DNA of 64,000 bases from contig NZ_JAUCDY010000001.1 of the NCBI RefSeq assembly GCF_030362935.1, positions 124,001 to 188,000 of the forward strand. The letters are read 5' to 3'. Under the pieces are notes generated by a model. It ran no database searches, was not told the origin of the DNA, and was given only the letters and a program-made list of their open reading frames with translations. Shown here piece by piece: positions 50,261-59,585 of the stretch; position 1 is the stretch's first letter; each line of letters starts with the position of its first letter. Position numbers and translations under genes: made by a program. This DNA is from Thiopseudomonas acetoxidans (GTDB lineage Bacteria > Pseudomonadota > Gammaproteobacteria > Pseudomonadales > Pseudomonadaceae).

Positions 50261-51733
50261 ATGAATATTTTATTTGCAACATCAGAGGCGCACCCCCTAA
50301 TAAAAACCGGCGGCTTGGCTGACGTATCCGGTAGCTTACCCAAGGCTATGGCTCAGCTTGGTCACACAGTGCGGCTAGTTATGCCAGCCTATCAGGCGGT
50401 GTTGGAGAAATACCCTGAGCAGCAACTGTTGGCAGAGTTTTCTGTGGGTGGAGCAGGACGCTTGCTCCATGTGCGCGTGCTTAGCGTACAGGTAGCAGAA
50501 GTGGGGACAGAGGTGCTGCTGTTAGATATTCCAGAGCTGTTTCAACGCCCCGGTAATCCTTATCTTGCCCAAGATGGCAGTGACTGGTGGGATAACGGTG
50601 AGCGCTTTGCGGTTTTTTCGCGTGCGGTAGCTGAAATTGCTATGGACCGTGCAGGACTTAACTGGCGCGCCGATGCTGTGCATGCCAATGATTGGCAAAC
50701 TGGTTTGGTGGCCGCGTTTTTAAGCGAGGAAACGCAGCGACCTAAAACGCTATTCACTATTCATAATATGGCTTACGCGGGTTACTTCCCTAAGTCTTTA
50801 TTTGACAGCATGTGGATGCCTTTGCCGTGGTGGACTGCTGAAGGTATTGAGTACTATGGGCAAATATCCATGCTCAAAGCGGGCATTATGTATTCTGATT
50901 GGGTAACTACCGTCAGTCCTACCTATGCGCAAGAAATATGTACTACAGAGTACGCCTATGGTTTTGCCCCAATAATGCAACAGCGCAGAGCCGAGGGTCG
51001 TTTGGTAGGCATTCTAAATGGCATAGACACCGAGCAGTGGAATCCACAAACCGATCCACATATTGAATTTAACTACTCAGTAACTAGCGGAAGAGTTAGC
51101 CAAAAGAAACGCAATAAAGCGGCCTTGTTACATCAACTGGGTGTTAAGGACGTCGAGTCACGTCTAACTGAGCCGCTGATAGGCTTTATTGGGCGCTTGG
51201 TGACGCAAAAGGGGGTTGATCTCATTACCCAGGTAATCCCCGAATTACTAGAAAAACACGCAGTAAATTTTGTTTTGGTGGGTGCAGGTGAAGAGCATTA
51301 TGAAGATGATTTTCGTGCACTAGCCGAGGCTTATCCAGAACGGGTTTTTGTGCATATTGGCTATTCAGAGCCCTTAGCGCATCAGGTTGAAGCAGGAGCA
51401 GATATGTTCTTGATGCCTTCACGCTTTGAGCCCTGTGGGCTGAATCAAATGTACAGTCTTGCTTATGGAACCCCGCCCATTGTGCATTACACCGGTGGTC
51501 TAATTGATACGGTGGTTAATGCTAGCGAAGAGAATGTCGCCGATAAAACAGCAACGGGCTTTGTGTTTTATGACCCAACAATACACGCGTTACGCTCAAC
51601 AATTGAGCACGCATTGTTTCTCTATAGCAAGCCAAGAGCATGGCAGCAAATCCAGAAAAACGGTATGAGCCAGAACTTTGATTGGCAGCAGAGTGCGCAG
51701 AAATATATTCAATTATTTACAAAGGAAATTTAA
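50261..51733 (+). CDS. glgA: Glycogen synthase GlgA
   Basis: 490 aa from ATG 50261 (GGAA upstream; 18 extra in-frame codons upstream are not typical). The GT5 signatures are KTGGLADVSGSLPKAM near residues 15-30, GFIGRLVTQKGVDL near 308-321 and PSRFEPCGLNQMYSLAYG near 386-403. It extends alpha-1,4 chains from ADP-glucose. The stop is followed at once by the glgP ATG. Confidence 0.96.
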   Translation: MNILFATSEAHPLIKTGGLADVSGSLPKAMAQLGHTVRLVMPAYQAVLEKYPEQQLLAEFSVGGAGRLLHVRVLSVQVAEVGTEVLLLDIPELFQRPGNPYLAQDGSDWWDNGERFAVFSRAVAEIAMDRAGLNWRADAVHANDWQTGLVAAFLSEETQRPKTLFTIHNMAYAGYFPKSLFDSMWMPLPWWTAEGIEYYGQISMLKAGIMYSDWVTTVSPTYAQEICTTEYAYGFAPIMQQRRAEGRLVGILNGIDTEQWNPQTDPHIEFNYSVTSGRVSQKKRNKAALLHQLGVKDVESRLTEPLIGFIGRLVTQKGVDLITQVIPELLEKHAVNFVLVGAGEEHYEDDFRALAEAYPERVFVHIGYSEPLAHQVEAGADMFLMPSRFEPCGLNQMYSLAYGTPPIVHYTGGLIDTVVNASEENVADKTATGFVFYDPTIHALRSTIEHALFLYSKPRAWQQIQKNGMSQNFDWQQSAQKYIQLFTKEI

Positions 51734-54199
51734 ATGGTTAAGCAAAAAGCGGTAGCTACAAAAGAAATTATGAGTGATGTTGATACGCTAGAGCGCGACT
51801 TTATGCATTACTTGCGTTATCACTTAGGGCGCGAGCTTACTTCAAAAGATGAATATCAGCTTACAGCGCTTATTTATATAGTGCGTGACCGTTTAGTAGA
51901 GAACTGGAAAAAAACCTGGGATAGCTACCAAAGCCAGAGTCCTAAGCGTGGTTATTACTTGTCGATGGAGTTTTTGATTGGTCGCTCATTGCGCAACAAC
52001 CTATTAAACCTTGGCATTGAGGGTGAAATCGGTGAGGCGTTGGAAAAGCTGGGCTTAGAGTTGGAAGAAGTTGAGCAGTTAGAGATTGATGCCGGCTTGG
52101 GTAATGGTGGTTTGGGTCGTTTGGCCGCGTGCTTTATTGACAGTTGCGCTACGTTGCAGTTGCCCGTAATGGGCTATGGTTTGCGTTATGAGTACGGCAT
52201 GTTTCGCCAGATTATCAAAGACGGCTTTCAGATTGAAGAACCGGATCATTGGCTAGGTTTTGGTGCTTATCCGTGGGAGCTGAAGCGCTCTGAGTACACA
52301 CGTATCGTCAAATTTGGTGGTTATTGCCGATCCTATGTCAATCCTAAAACCGGACTGCTGATTGTGCACTGGGAAGATGCTGAAGAAGTGTTGGCCATGC
52401 CGTTTGATGTACCAATTCCAGGCTACAAAAACAAAACGGTTAACACCCTGCGCTTGTGGGATGCGTCCGCTGCCGAAGACTTTAAGCTCACTGAGTTTAA
52501 CCAGGGCTCTTATTTTGAGGCTGTGGCCGCGAAAAACGAAGCAGAAAATATCACGATGGTGCTCTATCCCAACGATAGTAGCGAAAGTGGTAAAGAGCTG
52601 CGTTTGCGCCAGCAGTACTTCTTAGTCTCCGCCAGTCTGCAAGACATCGTGGCCAACTGGGAGCGCCATAACGACAGCTATGATAACTTTGCCGAGAGAA
52701 ACGTTTTCCAGCTGAATGACACCCACCCAAGCTTAGCTGTAGCTGAGCTAATGCGCATTTTGGTCGATGAAAAGCGCCTAAGCTGGGATGAAGCGTGGGC
52801 TATTGTTACCACAACGATGGCCTATACCAACCATACATTACTGCCTGAAGCGCTAGAAACATGGCCAGCAGCGCTGATGAATCGCTTGCTGCCACGTCCG
52901 ATGCAAATTATTGAAGAAATCAACCGCCGTTTCCTTGCTCAGGTTGCCATGAAATGGCCAGGTGATATCGATCGCCAGCGTCGCATGTCTATTCTTGGCG
53001 GGCAAGGCGAAGTACGTATGGCATACCTCGCTATTGCCGGTAGCTTCTCGGTTAATGGTGTTGCTGCACTGCACTCACAGCTGTTGAAAGAAGGCTTGTT
53101 TAATGATTTTTATCAGCTATGGCCGCATAAGTTTAATAACAAAACCAATGGCGTAACTCAGCGTCGTTGGATGGCTGCAGCTAACCCAGGTTTGCGTCAA
53201 TTGTTAGATAAAACCATAGGTGAGTCGTGGGTCACTGATCTTAGCCAGCTGAGCAAGTTAGAGAAACAGCTGACTAATAAAGCTTTCCGCAAGAAGTGGG
53301 ACGATATTAAGCTGCAAAACAAACAGCGTTTGGCTGAGTTGATTAAGCGGGAGGTTAATATCAAGGTTGATCCCAACTCAATGTTTGACGTGCAGGTTAA
53401 ACGTATTCATGAGTACAAACGTCAGCTATTGAACGCACTGCATATCATCCATTTGTATAACCGTATTAAACGTGGCGATACTGATAACTGGACCAACCGC
53501 GTAATGATTTTTGGTGGTAAAGCAGCGCCCGGTTATGACATGGCTAAGCTAGTTATCAAGCTTATCAATAACATCGCCAAAGTAGTGAATAATGATCCGG
53601 ATGTGGGTGATAAGCTCAAAGTGGTCTTTATCCCTAACTACAGTGTGTCGAGCATGGAAGTGATTGCACCGGGGACCGACTTATCAGAGCAGATTTCTAC
53701 TGCGGGTAAAGAAGCGTCGGGCACGGGCAATATGAAGTTCATGATGAACGGTGCATTGACTATCGGCACGTTAGACGGTGCCAACGTTGAAATCCGTGAG
53801 GCGGTTGGTGAAGAAAACTTCTTCCTCTTCGGTCTCACTGCGGATCAAGCCTTGGCAAAAGCTGGACGTTATAACCCGCAGGATTACATCGATAATGATC
53901 ATGACTTGCAGGCTGTAATGCGCTTGCTGGAAGTCGGGCATTTTAACCAGCATGAGCCAGGCATCTTCAACGACATTATTGCATCACTGAAAACGCATCA
54001 CGACCAGTGGATGGTATTAGCAGATTTTCGCAGCTATGTTGATATGCAAGCCAAAGCTGCTGATGCCTATCAGGATAAAGAGCACTGGACGACTCTGAGT
54101 ATTCTTAACACAGCGCGTAGTAGTGTGTTCTCTACGGATAGAACCATGGAGCAATACAACGATGAAATCTGGAAGCTGCCCAAGATTGCAGTCAAGTAG
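51734..54199 (+). CDS. glgP: Glycogen/maltodextrin phosphorylase GlgP
   Basis: 821 aa, full GT35 length. Marks: YYLSMEFLIGRSL near residues 74-86, LGNGGLGRLAACF near 121-133, and the PLP-lysine motif EASGTGNMKFMMNGALTIGT (Lys near residue 663). It releases glucose-1-phosphate from non-reducing ends. It abuts glgA without a gap, so synthesis and breakdown enzymes are made together; allosteric control must separate them. Confidence 0.96.
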   Translation: MVKQKAVATKEIMSDVDTLERDFMHYLRYHLGRELTSKDEYQLTALIYIVRDRLVENWKKTWDSYQSQSPKRGYYLSMEFLIGRSLRNNLLNLGIEGEIGEALEKLGLELEEVEQLEIDAGLGNGGLGRLAACFIDSCATLQLPVMGYGLRYEYGMFRQIIKDGFQIEEPDHWLGFGAYPWELKRSEYTRIVKFGGYCRSYVNPKTGLLIVHWEDAEEVLAMPFDVPIPGYKNKTVNTLRLWDASAAEDFKLTEFNQGSYFEAVAAKNEAENITMVLYPNDSSESGKELRLRQQYFLVSASLQDIVANWERHNDSYDNFAERNVFQLNDTHPSLAVAELMRILVDEKRLSWDEAWAIVTTTMAYTNHTLLPEALETWPAALMNRLLPRPMQIIEEINRRFLAQVAMKWPGDIDRQRRMSILGGQGEVRMAYLAIAGSFSVNGVAALHSQLLKEGLFNDFYQLWPHKFNNKTNGVTQRRWMAAANPGLRQLLDKTIGESWVTDLSQLSKLEKQLTNKAFRKKWDDIKLQNKQRLAELIKREVNIKVDPNSMFDVQVKRIHEYKRQLLNALHIIHLYNRIKRGDTDNWTNRVMIFGGKAAPGYDMAKLVIKLINNIAKVVNNDPDVGDKLKVVFIPNYSVSSMEVIAPGTDLSEQISTAGKEASGTGNMKFMMNGALTIGTLDGANVEIREAVGEENFFLFGLTADQALAKAGRYNPQDYIDNDHDLQAVMRLLEVGHFNQHEPGIFNDIIASLKTHHDQWMVLADFRSYVDMQAKAADAYQDKEHWTTLSILNTARSSVFSTDRTMEQYNDEIWKLPKIAVK

Positions 54200-54210
54200 T
54201 TATTGGGTAA

Positions 54211-54235
54211 GGGTGTGAGCGCTAGGCTCGCACCC
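54211..54235 (+). terminator. Hairpin after glgP, possible terminator
   Basis: GGGTGTGAGC pairs with GCTCGCACCC (one G-T) around GCTAG, 12 nt after the glgP stop. It is followed by GTTCTGATATTTT, a weak T-rich tract. It may reduce read-through into pgm. Confidence 0.55.
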
Positions 54236-54264
54236 GTTCTGATATTTTCTAGAGTTTTATCACT

Positions 54265-55830
54265 ATGCTGAATGCCTATTTAAATCTAAGTATCGATTTT
54301 TCTGACAAAAGCAAACAGGTGTCGTTTGGCACCTCAGGCCATCGTGGTTCAGCGTTGTCCGGCACATTTAACGAACAACATTTGCTGGCTATCGCTCAAG
54401 CAGTTGCCGATTACCGGCACCAGCAGGGCATTAATGGCCCATTGTTTTTAGGTCTAGATACCCACGCATTATCACGTCCTGCTTGGCAAACCGTGGTATC
54501 AGTGCTGGTAGCCAATCAGGTCGATGTGCGCGTAGCCAAAGACAACCTGGTTACGGCAACGCCCTTGATTAGTCGCGCTATTTTAGCCTACAACGCCACA
54601 CAACCCGCTGCTCAGGCCGATGGCTTGATCATTACGCCGTCGCATAATCCCCCTGAAGATGGTGGGATTAAATACAACCCAGCCAATGGTGGGCCCGCAG
54701 ATACAGAGGTGACGGACTGGATACAGCAGCGTGCCAATGACTATTTGTTGCAGGGTTGTACCAAGGTACGTCAACTGGAGTTTGCGGCAGCGTTAGCGCA
54801 GGTTACTGAGTATGACTATGTGGGTGAGTATGTGGCCGAGCTGGCTAAGGTTGTTGATATGACTGCTATCCGCCGCGCTAAACTAAGAATTGGCGCTGAC
54901 CCTATGGGTGGCAGTGCCTTGCCCGTCTGGCAAGTGCTGGCGCAGGATGAGAGTCTGGGCATTAGCGTCACCAACCCTGTCATTGATGATAGCTTTGCTT
55001 TTATGCCGCCCGACCACGATGGGCGCATTCGTATGGATTGCTCCAGTACAGCCGCCATGGCTAATTTACTGGACATCCGCCACGACTATGATTTGGCTTT
55101 TGGTAATGATCCTGATGCGGACCGCCATGGCATAGTGGATGCGGCGGGCTTGATGAACCCGAACCATTTTTTGTGCGTTTGTGTTGATTACCTGATCGCG
55201 CATAGAGAGGGCTGGAGTAAAGCGCTTAAGATCGGTAAAACTTTGGTGACCAGCTCCATGATGGATCGTATCGTGGCCAGTCACGGGCGCACACTCTATG
55301 AAGTGCCGGTTGGTTTTAAATGGTTTGTTGAGGGCTTGCATGAAGGTTGGCTGGCTTTTGGCGGTGAAGAAAGTGCTGGAGCCAGCTTAGTCACGTTTGA
55401 CGCAAAGCCTTGGTCGACCGACAAAGACGGTATTGTATTGTGTTTATTAGCAGCGGAAATTACTGCGGTCACTGGCTTACTGCCTTCTGAATACTATGCG
55501 TTGCTGGAGAAAAAGCATGGTACGCCGGTCTATCAGCGTATAGATGCCCCAGCTACAGTCGAGCAGAAGGCGGCCTTTAAACAGCTCACAGCAGCGTCGA
55601 TTAACCAGACCGAATTGGCAGGCGAGAAAATCATCAGTGTGCTGACGCAGGCGCCTGGTAATCAAGCTTCTATTGGTGGCATTAAAGTGGTGACGCAAAA
55701 CGGCTGGTTCGCGGCAAGACCTAGCGGCACTGAAGCGTTGTATAAGATTTACGCTGAAAGTTTTATTAGCCAAGCCCATTTGCAGCGTTTAATAGATGAA
55801 GCCAAGCAGCTTCTGTCGTCGGTGCTTTAA
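54265..55830 (+). CDS. pgm: Alpha-phosphoglucomutase Pgm
   Basis: 521 aa. FGTSGHRGSALSG near residues 22-34, the phosphoserine loop TPSHNPPEDGGIKYN near 127-141, and the metal-binding GNDPDADRHG near 278-287 are clear. It interconverts glucose-6-P and glucose-1-P, linking glk to glgC. The N-terminus is about 25 residues shorter than E. coli Pgm before FGTSGHRG; no better start was found upstream. Confidence 0.93.
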   Translation: MLNAYLNLSIDFSDKSKQVSFGTSGHRGSALSGTFNEQHLLAIAQAVADYRHQQGINGPLFLGLDTHALSRPAWQTVVSVLVANQVDVRVAKDNLVTATPLISRAILAYNATQPAAQADGLIITPSHNPPEDGGIKYNPANGGPADTEVTDWIQQRANDYLLQGCTKVRQLEFAAALAQVTEYDYVGEYVAELAKVVDMTAIRRAKLRIGADPMGGSALPVWQVLAQDESLGISVTNPVIDDSFAFMPPDHDGRIRMDCSSTAAMANLLDIRHDYDLAFGNDPDADRHGIVDAAGLMNPNHFLCVCVDYLIAHREGWSKALKIGKTLVTSSMMDRIVASHGRTLYEVPVGFKWFVEGLHEGWLAFGGEESAGASLVTFDAKPWSTDKDGIVLCLLAAEITAVTGLLPSEYYALLEKKHGTPVYQRIDAPATVEQKAAFKQLTAASINQTELAGEKIISVLTQAPGNQASIGGIKVVTQNGWFAARPSGTEALYKIYAESFISQAHLQRLIDEAKQLLSSVL

Positions 55831-55896
55831 TAGACTAACGCGCCGTAAAAGTTGCATTTTGCAGAGGCGACTAGTGGTTTTGCAGGGAGTACTTAC

Positions 55897-56175
55897 TTAA
55901 GCATCTTCAGCAAATTTGGCTTCAATGAGCTCCACTAACTGAGCTAGCGCAGGTTCGGCTTGCTCACCTTCGGCGCAGAGGTACAGCTGAGTGCCAGGAC
56001 TGGCGGCAAGCATCATCACTTCAAGAATGTTTTTGGCGTTTCTAAGTTGCTCAGTGGTATGACCAATACTGACCTGACAGGGGAATTTATTCGCTAGCGT
56101 AGCCAGTTTGGCTGAAGCACGGGCGTGCAGTCCGCGCTTGTTGCTGATGGTGACAACGCAGCAGTGCTTGCTCAT
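55897..56175 (-). CDS. ptsO: Nitrogen-PTS phosphocarrier NPr (PtsO)
   Basis: 92 aa HPr-like protein. The phosphorylatable His is in RGLHARASAKL near residue 17, and KNILEVMMLAASPG near 48-61 replaces the HPr Ser46 region. It accepts phosphate from PtsP and passes it to PtsN. It overlaps rapZ by 4 nt. Confidence 0.93.
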   Translation of the reverse strand: MSKHCCVVTISNKRGLHARASAKLATLANKFPCQVSIGHTTEQLRNAKNILEVMMLAASPGTQLYLCAEGEQAEPALAQLVELIEAKFAEDA

Positions 56176-57044
56176 TGGCTATCGAGTCGTACAACATCGC
56201 GGTGGCGAATTTGTACGTTTTTCAGTTTTTTGCGCAAAGCGGCACCTAGGCGTTCGGTCATATACACAGAGCGGTGTTGTCCACCGGTACAGCCAATACC
56301 CACGGTCACATACGCGCGATTACTGGCTGCAAAACGTGGTAACCACTTGCTGAGATAGCTATAGAGATCTTGATACATTTCTTCTGCTTCAGGCTGATCG
56401 CGCAGATAATCAATCACCGGCTTATCCAGTCCGCTATAACCTCTTAGTTCAGGAATCCAGTAGGGGTTGGCGAGGCAGCGCATATCAAAAATCACATCAG
56501 CATCGACCGGTACGCCGCGCTTGAAACCAAAGGACTCAATTAAAAAGGCTGTGCCCGGCTCGGGTTTGTCGAGTAAGCGCAGTTTAATAATGTCGCGTAG
56601 TTGGTACAGATTTAAGTGCGTGGTATCAATGCAGAGATCGGCCAAGTCGATGATGGGCTCCAGCAGTCTTTTTTCATCGGCAATGGCTTCGGGTAGTGAG
56701 CGCGTATCATTGGTCAGTGGGTGGCGTCTTCGGGTTTCAGAGAAACGCTTAAGTAGAGTTTCGTCATTGGCATCCAAGAATAATAAATCACACTGAATAT
56801 GACGTGCTCTTAGGTCGGCGAGTAGTTCAGGGAAACGTTCAAGCTGATAAGGCTGGTTACGCGCATCAATAGATACAGCAATCTGCGGATACAGCATGTC
56901 AGGATTGAGTAAAGTACGCTCGACCAGCTCAAGTAATAATGTGGCGGGTAGGTTATCAATGCAGTAATAGTCGTTATCTTCTAAAACGTCTAAAGCAGTA
57001 CTTTTGCCCGAGCCTGAGCGACCGCTAACAATAACCAAACGCAT
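56172..57044 (-). CDS. rapZ: RNase adapter protein RapZ
   Basis: 290 aa. The N-terminal Walker A is VSGRSGSGKST near residues 5-15, and the Walker B-like LLFLDANDETLL is near 93-104. The C-terminal domain has IGCTGGQHRSV near 246-256. RapZ binds nucleotides and, in E. coli, guides RNase E to GlmZ and controls amino-sugar synthesis. It lies between ptsN and ptsO, the conserved order. Confidence 0.94.
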   Translation of the reverse strand: MRLVIVSGRSGSGKSTALDVLEDNDYYCIDNLPATLLLELVERTLLNPDMLYPQIAVSIDARNQPYQLERFPELLADLRARHIQCDLLFLDANDETLLKRFSETRRRHPLTNDTRSLPEAIADEKRLLEPIIDLADLCIDTTHLNLYQLRDIIKLRLLDKPEPGTAFLIESFGFKRGVPVDADVIFDMRCLANPYWIPELRGYSGLDKPVIDYLRDQPEAEEMYQDLYSYLSKWLPRFAASNRAYVTVGIGCTGGQHRSVYMTERLGAALRKKLKNVQIRHRDVVRLDSQ

Positions 57045-57046
57045 AG

Positions 57047-57520
57047 CTATTTAACTCCTGTTTCTGCTTGGCCGGCTAAAAACGCTTGATAAAGAGATTC
57101 GGCATCGGCTGACTGACGCAGGCGCTCGCGAATATCGTCGCGATCGAAAATAGACGCTATTTGTCGTAATAGCTCCAAGTGTTCATCGGTTGCTGTTTCA
57201 GGCACTAATAAAACAAAGAGTAAATCTACGGGTGCACCGTCGATGGCGTCAAAGTCTATTGGGTTTTCTAAATGCAGTAGTGCACCGATGGGTTGGGTGC
57301 AACCTATCAAGCGGCAATGGGGAATGGCTATACCATTGCCAAAGCCTGTAGAGCCCAACCTTTCGCGCGCAATGAGGCTGTCGAGTAAGCTGTATTCATC
57401 AAGCTCGGCGCAATCATTGGCTAACAGTTTGGCGATGTGTTCTAGGATTTTCTTTTTACTGCCTCCTGGCACGTTCACTTGGGAACGGCCGGGAGTCAGG
57501 ATTTGCTCTAATTGAATCAT
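57047..57520 (-). CDS. ptsN: PTS IIA-Ntr component PtsN
   Basis: 157 aa from ATG 57520; in-frame upstream codons overlap hpf and are not used. The phosphorylated His is in GIAIPHCRL near residues 66-74, and LLFVLLVPETATDEHLELL near 105-123 is a family mark. It is the end of the nitrogen PTS and regulates potassium transport and other processes. It is 16 nt downstream of hpf. Confidence 0.94.
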   Translation of the reverse strand: MIQLEQILTPGRSQVNVPGGSKKKILEHIAKLLANDCAELDEYSLLDSLIARERLGSTGFGNGIAIPHCRLIGCTQPIGALLHLENPIDFDAIDGAPVDLLFVLLVPETATDEHLELLRQIASIFDRDDIRERLRQSADAESLYQAFLAGQAETGVK

Positions 57521-57536
57521 TGAGTATAAGCGCTCG

Positions 57537-57839
57537 CTAATTAGCACCCTTTTGGCGGTCAAGCTGTTTTTCTTTGTGCTTAAGCAGCTGACGATCCAGT
57601 TTATCAACCAAGAGGTCAATGGCTGCATACATGTCTTCATGCTCAGCGTTAGCATTGACATCGCCACCGGCGATTAGGATGGTTGCATCAACTTTTTGGT
57701 TAATCTTTTCCACGCTCATGGTTACACGAATACTGGTGATCTTGTCGAAGTGACGTTCTAAGCGTGAAAACTTGTTATTAACGTATTCGCGCATGGCGTC
57801 AGTGATGTCCAGTTGATGGCCCGTGATGGTAATTTGCAT
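57537..57839 (-). CDS. hpf: Ribosome hibernation promoting factor (short form)
   Basis: 100 aa. MQITITGHQLDITDAMREYV is the usual N-terminus, followed by KFSRLERHFDKI and a basic C-terminus (LLKHKEKQLDRQK). It binds the 30S A/P region and helps ribosomes dimerise in slow growth. The position between rpoN and ptsN is conserved. Confidence 0.94.
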   Translation of the reverse strand: MQITITGHQLDITDAMREYVNNKFSRLERHFDKITSIRVTMSVEKINQKVDATILIAGGDVNANAEHEDMYAAIDLLVDKLDRQLLKHKEKQLDRQKGAN

Positions 57840-57915
57840 GGTGAACTCCTTAGTTTAGATACTTCGTATAGTGTACTGTAAACAAAATAAAACGGGGTGA
57901 TTTAACAGTATAAGT

Positions 57916-59451
57916 TTAGAGTAATTGTTTGCGTTCAGTCGATGAAGGGATTCCAAGTGCTTCGCGATACTTGGCAATGGTGCGTCGCGCAACCTGTATA
58001 CCCTGCTCTTCTAAAAGTGCTGCGATTTTACTGTCGCTGAGTGGTTTTTTGGGGTTTTCCGCTGCGACGAGCTTCTCGATAATGGCGCGAATCGCAGTGG
58101 ACGAGCATTCCCCGCCCTGTGCCGTACTGACGTGACTGGAAAAAAAGTATTTAAGCTCAAAAATACCTCTTGGCGTGTGCATGTATTTTTGTGTGGTCGC
58201 TCTTGAGATGGTCGACTCATGCATTTCGATGGCTTCGGCAATATCGGCTAGCACCATGGGCTTCATGGCCTCGGGCCCGTGTTCAAAGAAATCAATTTGC
58301 CGTTGTAGTATTTCTGTAGATACCTTTAACAGCGTTTCGTGACGGCTTTGTAGGCTGCGGATAAACCAGCGCGCTTCCTGTAATTGGTTGCGCATAAAGG
58401 TATTGTCCGTACTGTTATCGGCACGCCGTACATAGCTGGCATAAAGTGAGTTGATGCTGAGTTTAGGTGCGATTTCTGGATTGAGCTCGACTACCCAGCG
58501 GTTTTTGTCTTTACGTACTATGACATCTGGAACAATATACTCGGCCTCAGAGGTTTCAATGCTTGAACCAGGGCGTGGGTCCAGTGTTTGGATGAGCTGC
58601 ACAATGCTACGCAGTTCATCTTCGTTAATCCGCATCGCCCGCATAAGACGTTGGTAATCTTTACTGCCGAGTAAATCCAAGTGTTTTTGGCAGAGAATGA
58701 TTGCTTTGTCTAACCAAGGTGTATCAGATGGCAGGCTTTTTAACTGTAAAACTAAGCACTCACCTAGATTGCGCGCCCCTATGCCAGTGGGTTCAAATTC
58801 CTGCACGCGTATCAATACGGTTTCAAGGTCGTCCAGTGTGACCTGTAGCTCTGGCATAAAGCCTTCGAGCAGCCCAGGTAGCGACTCTTCTAGGTAGCCG
58901 TCGTCACCTATAGCATCAATGAGCGTACGCGCAATATACTCGTCTCTGGGTTCAAGTTTGGCGACATTAAGCTGCCACAACAAGTGGTCGCGCAGGTTGG
59001 TATTGCTGGCGGTTGTCGCAGTGAAATCCCAGTCTTCGCTGTTTGAGGCGGGTAAGTTGCTGGCGCTGGATTGGTATACATCTTCCCAAGAGGTATCGAT
59101 AGAAAGCTCAGCGGGGATTTGGTCTGCCCACTCGCTAGCGCTTGCATCAGGATAGTCCGGGTTAGTGTTTTCTTGGCTATCATTCGCCGCTTGCGTGGCA
59201 GTGCTGTGTTCGTGATGCGAATGAGTTACTTGGCTAAGCTCAGGATTATCGTTCGAGTTGAAATCAGCAAGGCTTAGCTGCTCATGCTCGGCGCCTTCCT
59301 CTTCTCGCTCCAACATTGGGTTAGAGTCAAGTGCTTCTTGGATTTCAGCTTGTAAATCCAAGGTAGACATCTGCAAAAGTCGAATGGCTTGCTGCAACTG
59401 CGGCGTCATCGTCAGTTGCTGGCCCATTTTTAAAACCAGTGAGGCTCTCAT
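57916..59451 (-). CDS. rpoN: RNA polymerase sigma54 factor RpoN
   Basis: 511 aa. The Gln/Leu-rich region I begins MRASLVLKMGQQLTMTPQLQ and continues to about residue 50; an acidic region II follows (about 60-120, Asp, Glu, Ser). The C-terminal RpoN box ARRTIAKYRE near residues 486-495 recognises the -24 element. It drives nitrogen and other regulated genes with enhancer-binding activators. It is 76 nt upstream of hpf. Confidence 0.97.
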   Translation of the reverse strand: MRASLVLKMGQQLTMTPQLQQAIRLLQMSTLDLQAEIQEALDSNPMLEREEEGAEHEQLSLADFNSNDNPELSQVTHSHHEHSTATQAANDSQENTNPDYPDASASEWADQIPAELSIDTSWEDVYQSSASNLPASNSEDWDFTATTASNTNLRDHLLWQLNVAKLEPRDEYIARTLIDAIGDDGYLEESLPGLLEGFMPELQVTLDDLETVLIRVQEFEPTGIGARNLGECLVLQLKSLPSDTPWLDKAIILCQKHLDLLGSKDYQRLMRAMRINEDELRSIVQLIQTLDPRPGSSIETSEAEYIVPDVIVRKDKNRWVVELNPEIAPKLSINSLYASYVRRADNSTDNTFMRNQLQEARWFIRSLQSRHETLLKVSTEILQRQIDFFEHGPEAMKPMVLADIAEAIEMHESTISRATTQKYMHTPRGIFELKYFFSSHVSTAQGGECSSTAIRAIIEKLVAAENPKKPLSDSKIAALLEEQGIQVARRTIAKYREALGIPSSTERKQLL

Positions 59452-59585
59452 AATGTGAACACATATCTCCTTAGGCGCATCGATGGTTTTTTATATTCTA
59501 TAGCAAGATATATGCCTTATTTTTACACGTTTGCCAAGTCCTAGCAGCAAAATGATTGCTAAATGATGCTAAAGGGCGTGCAACC

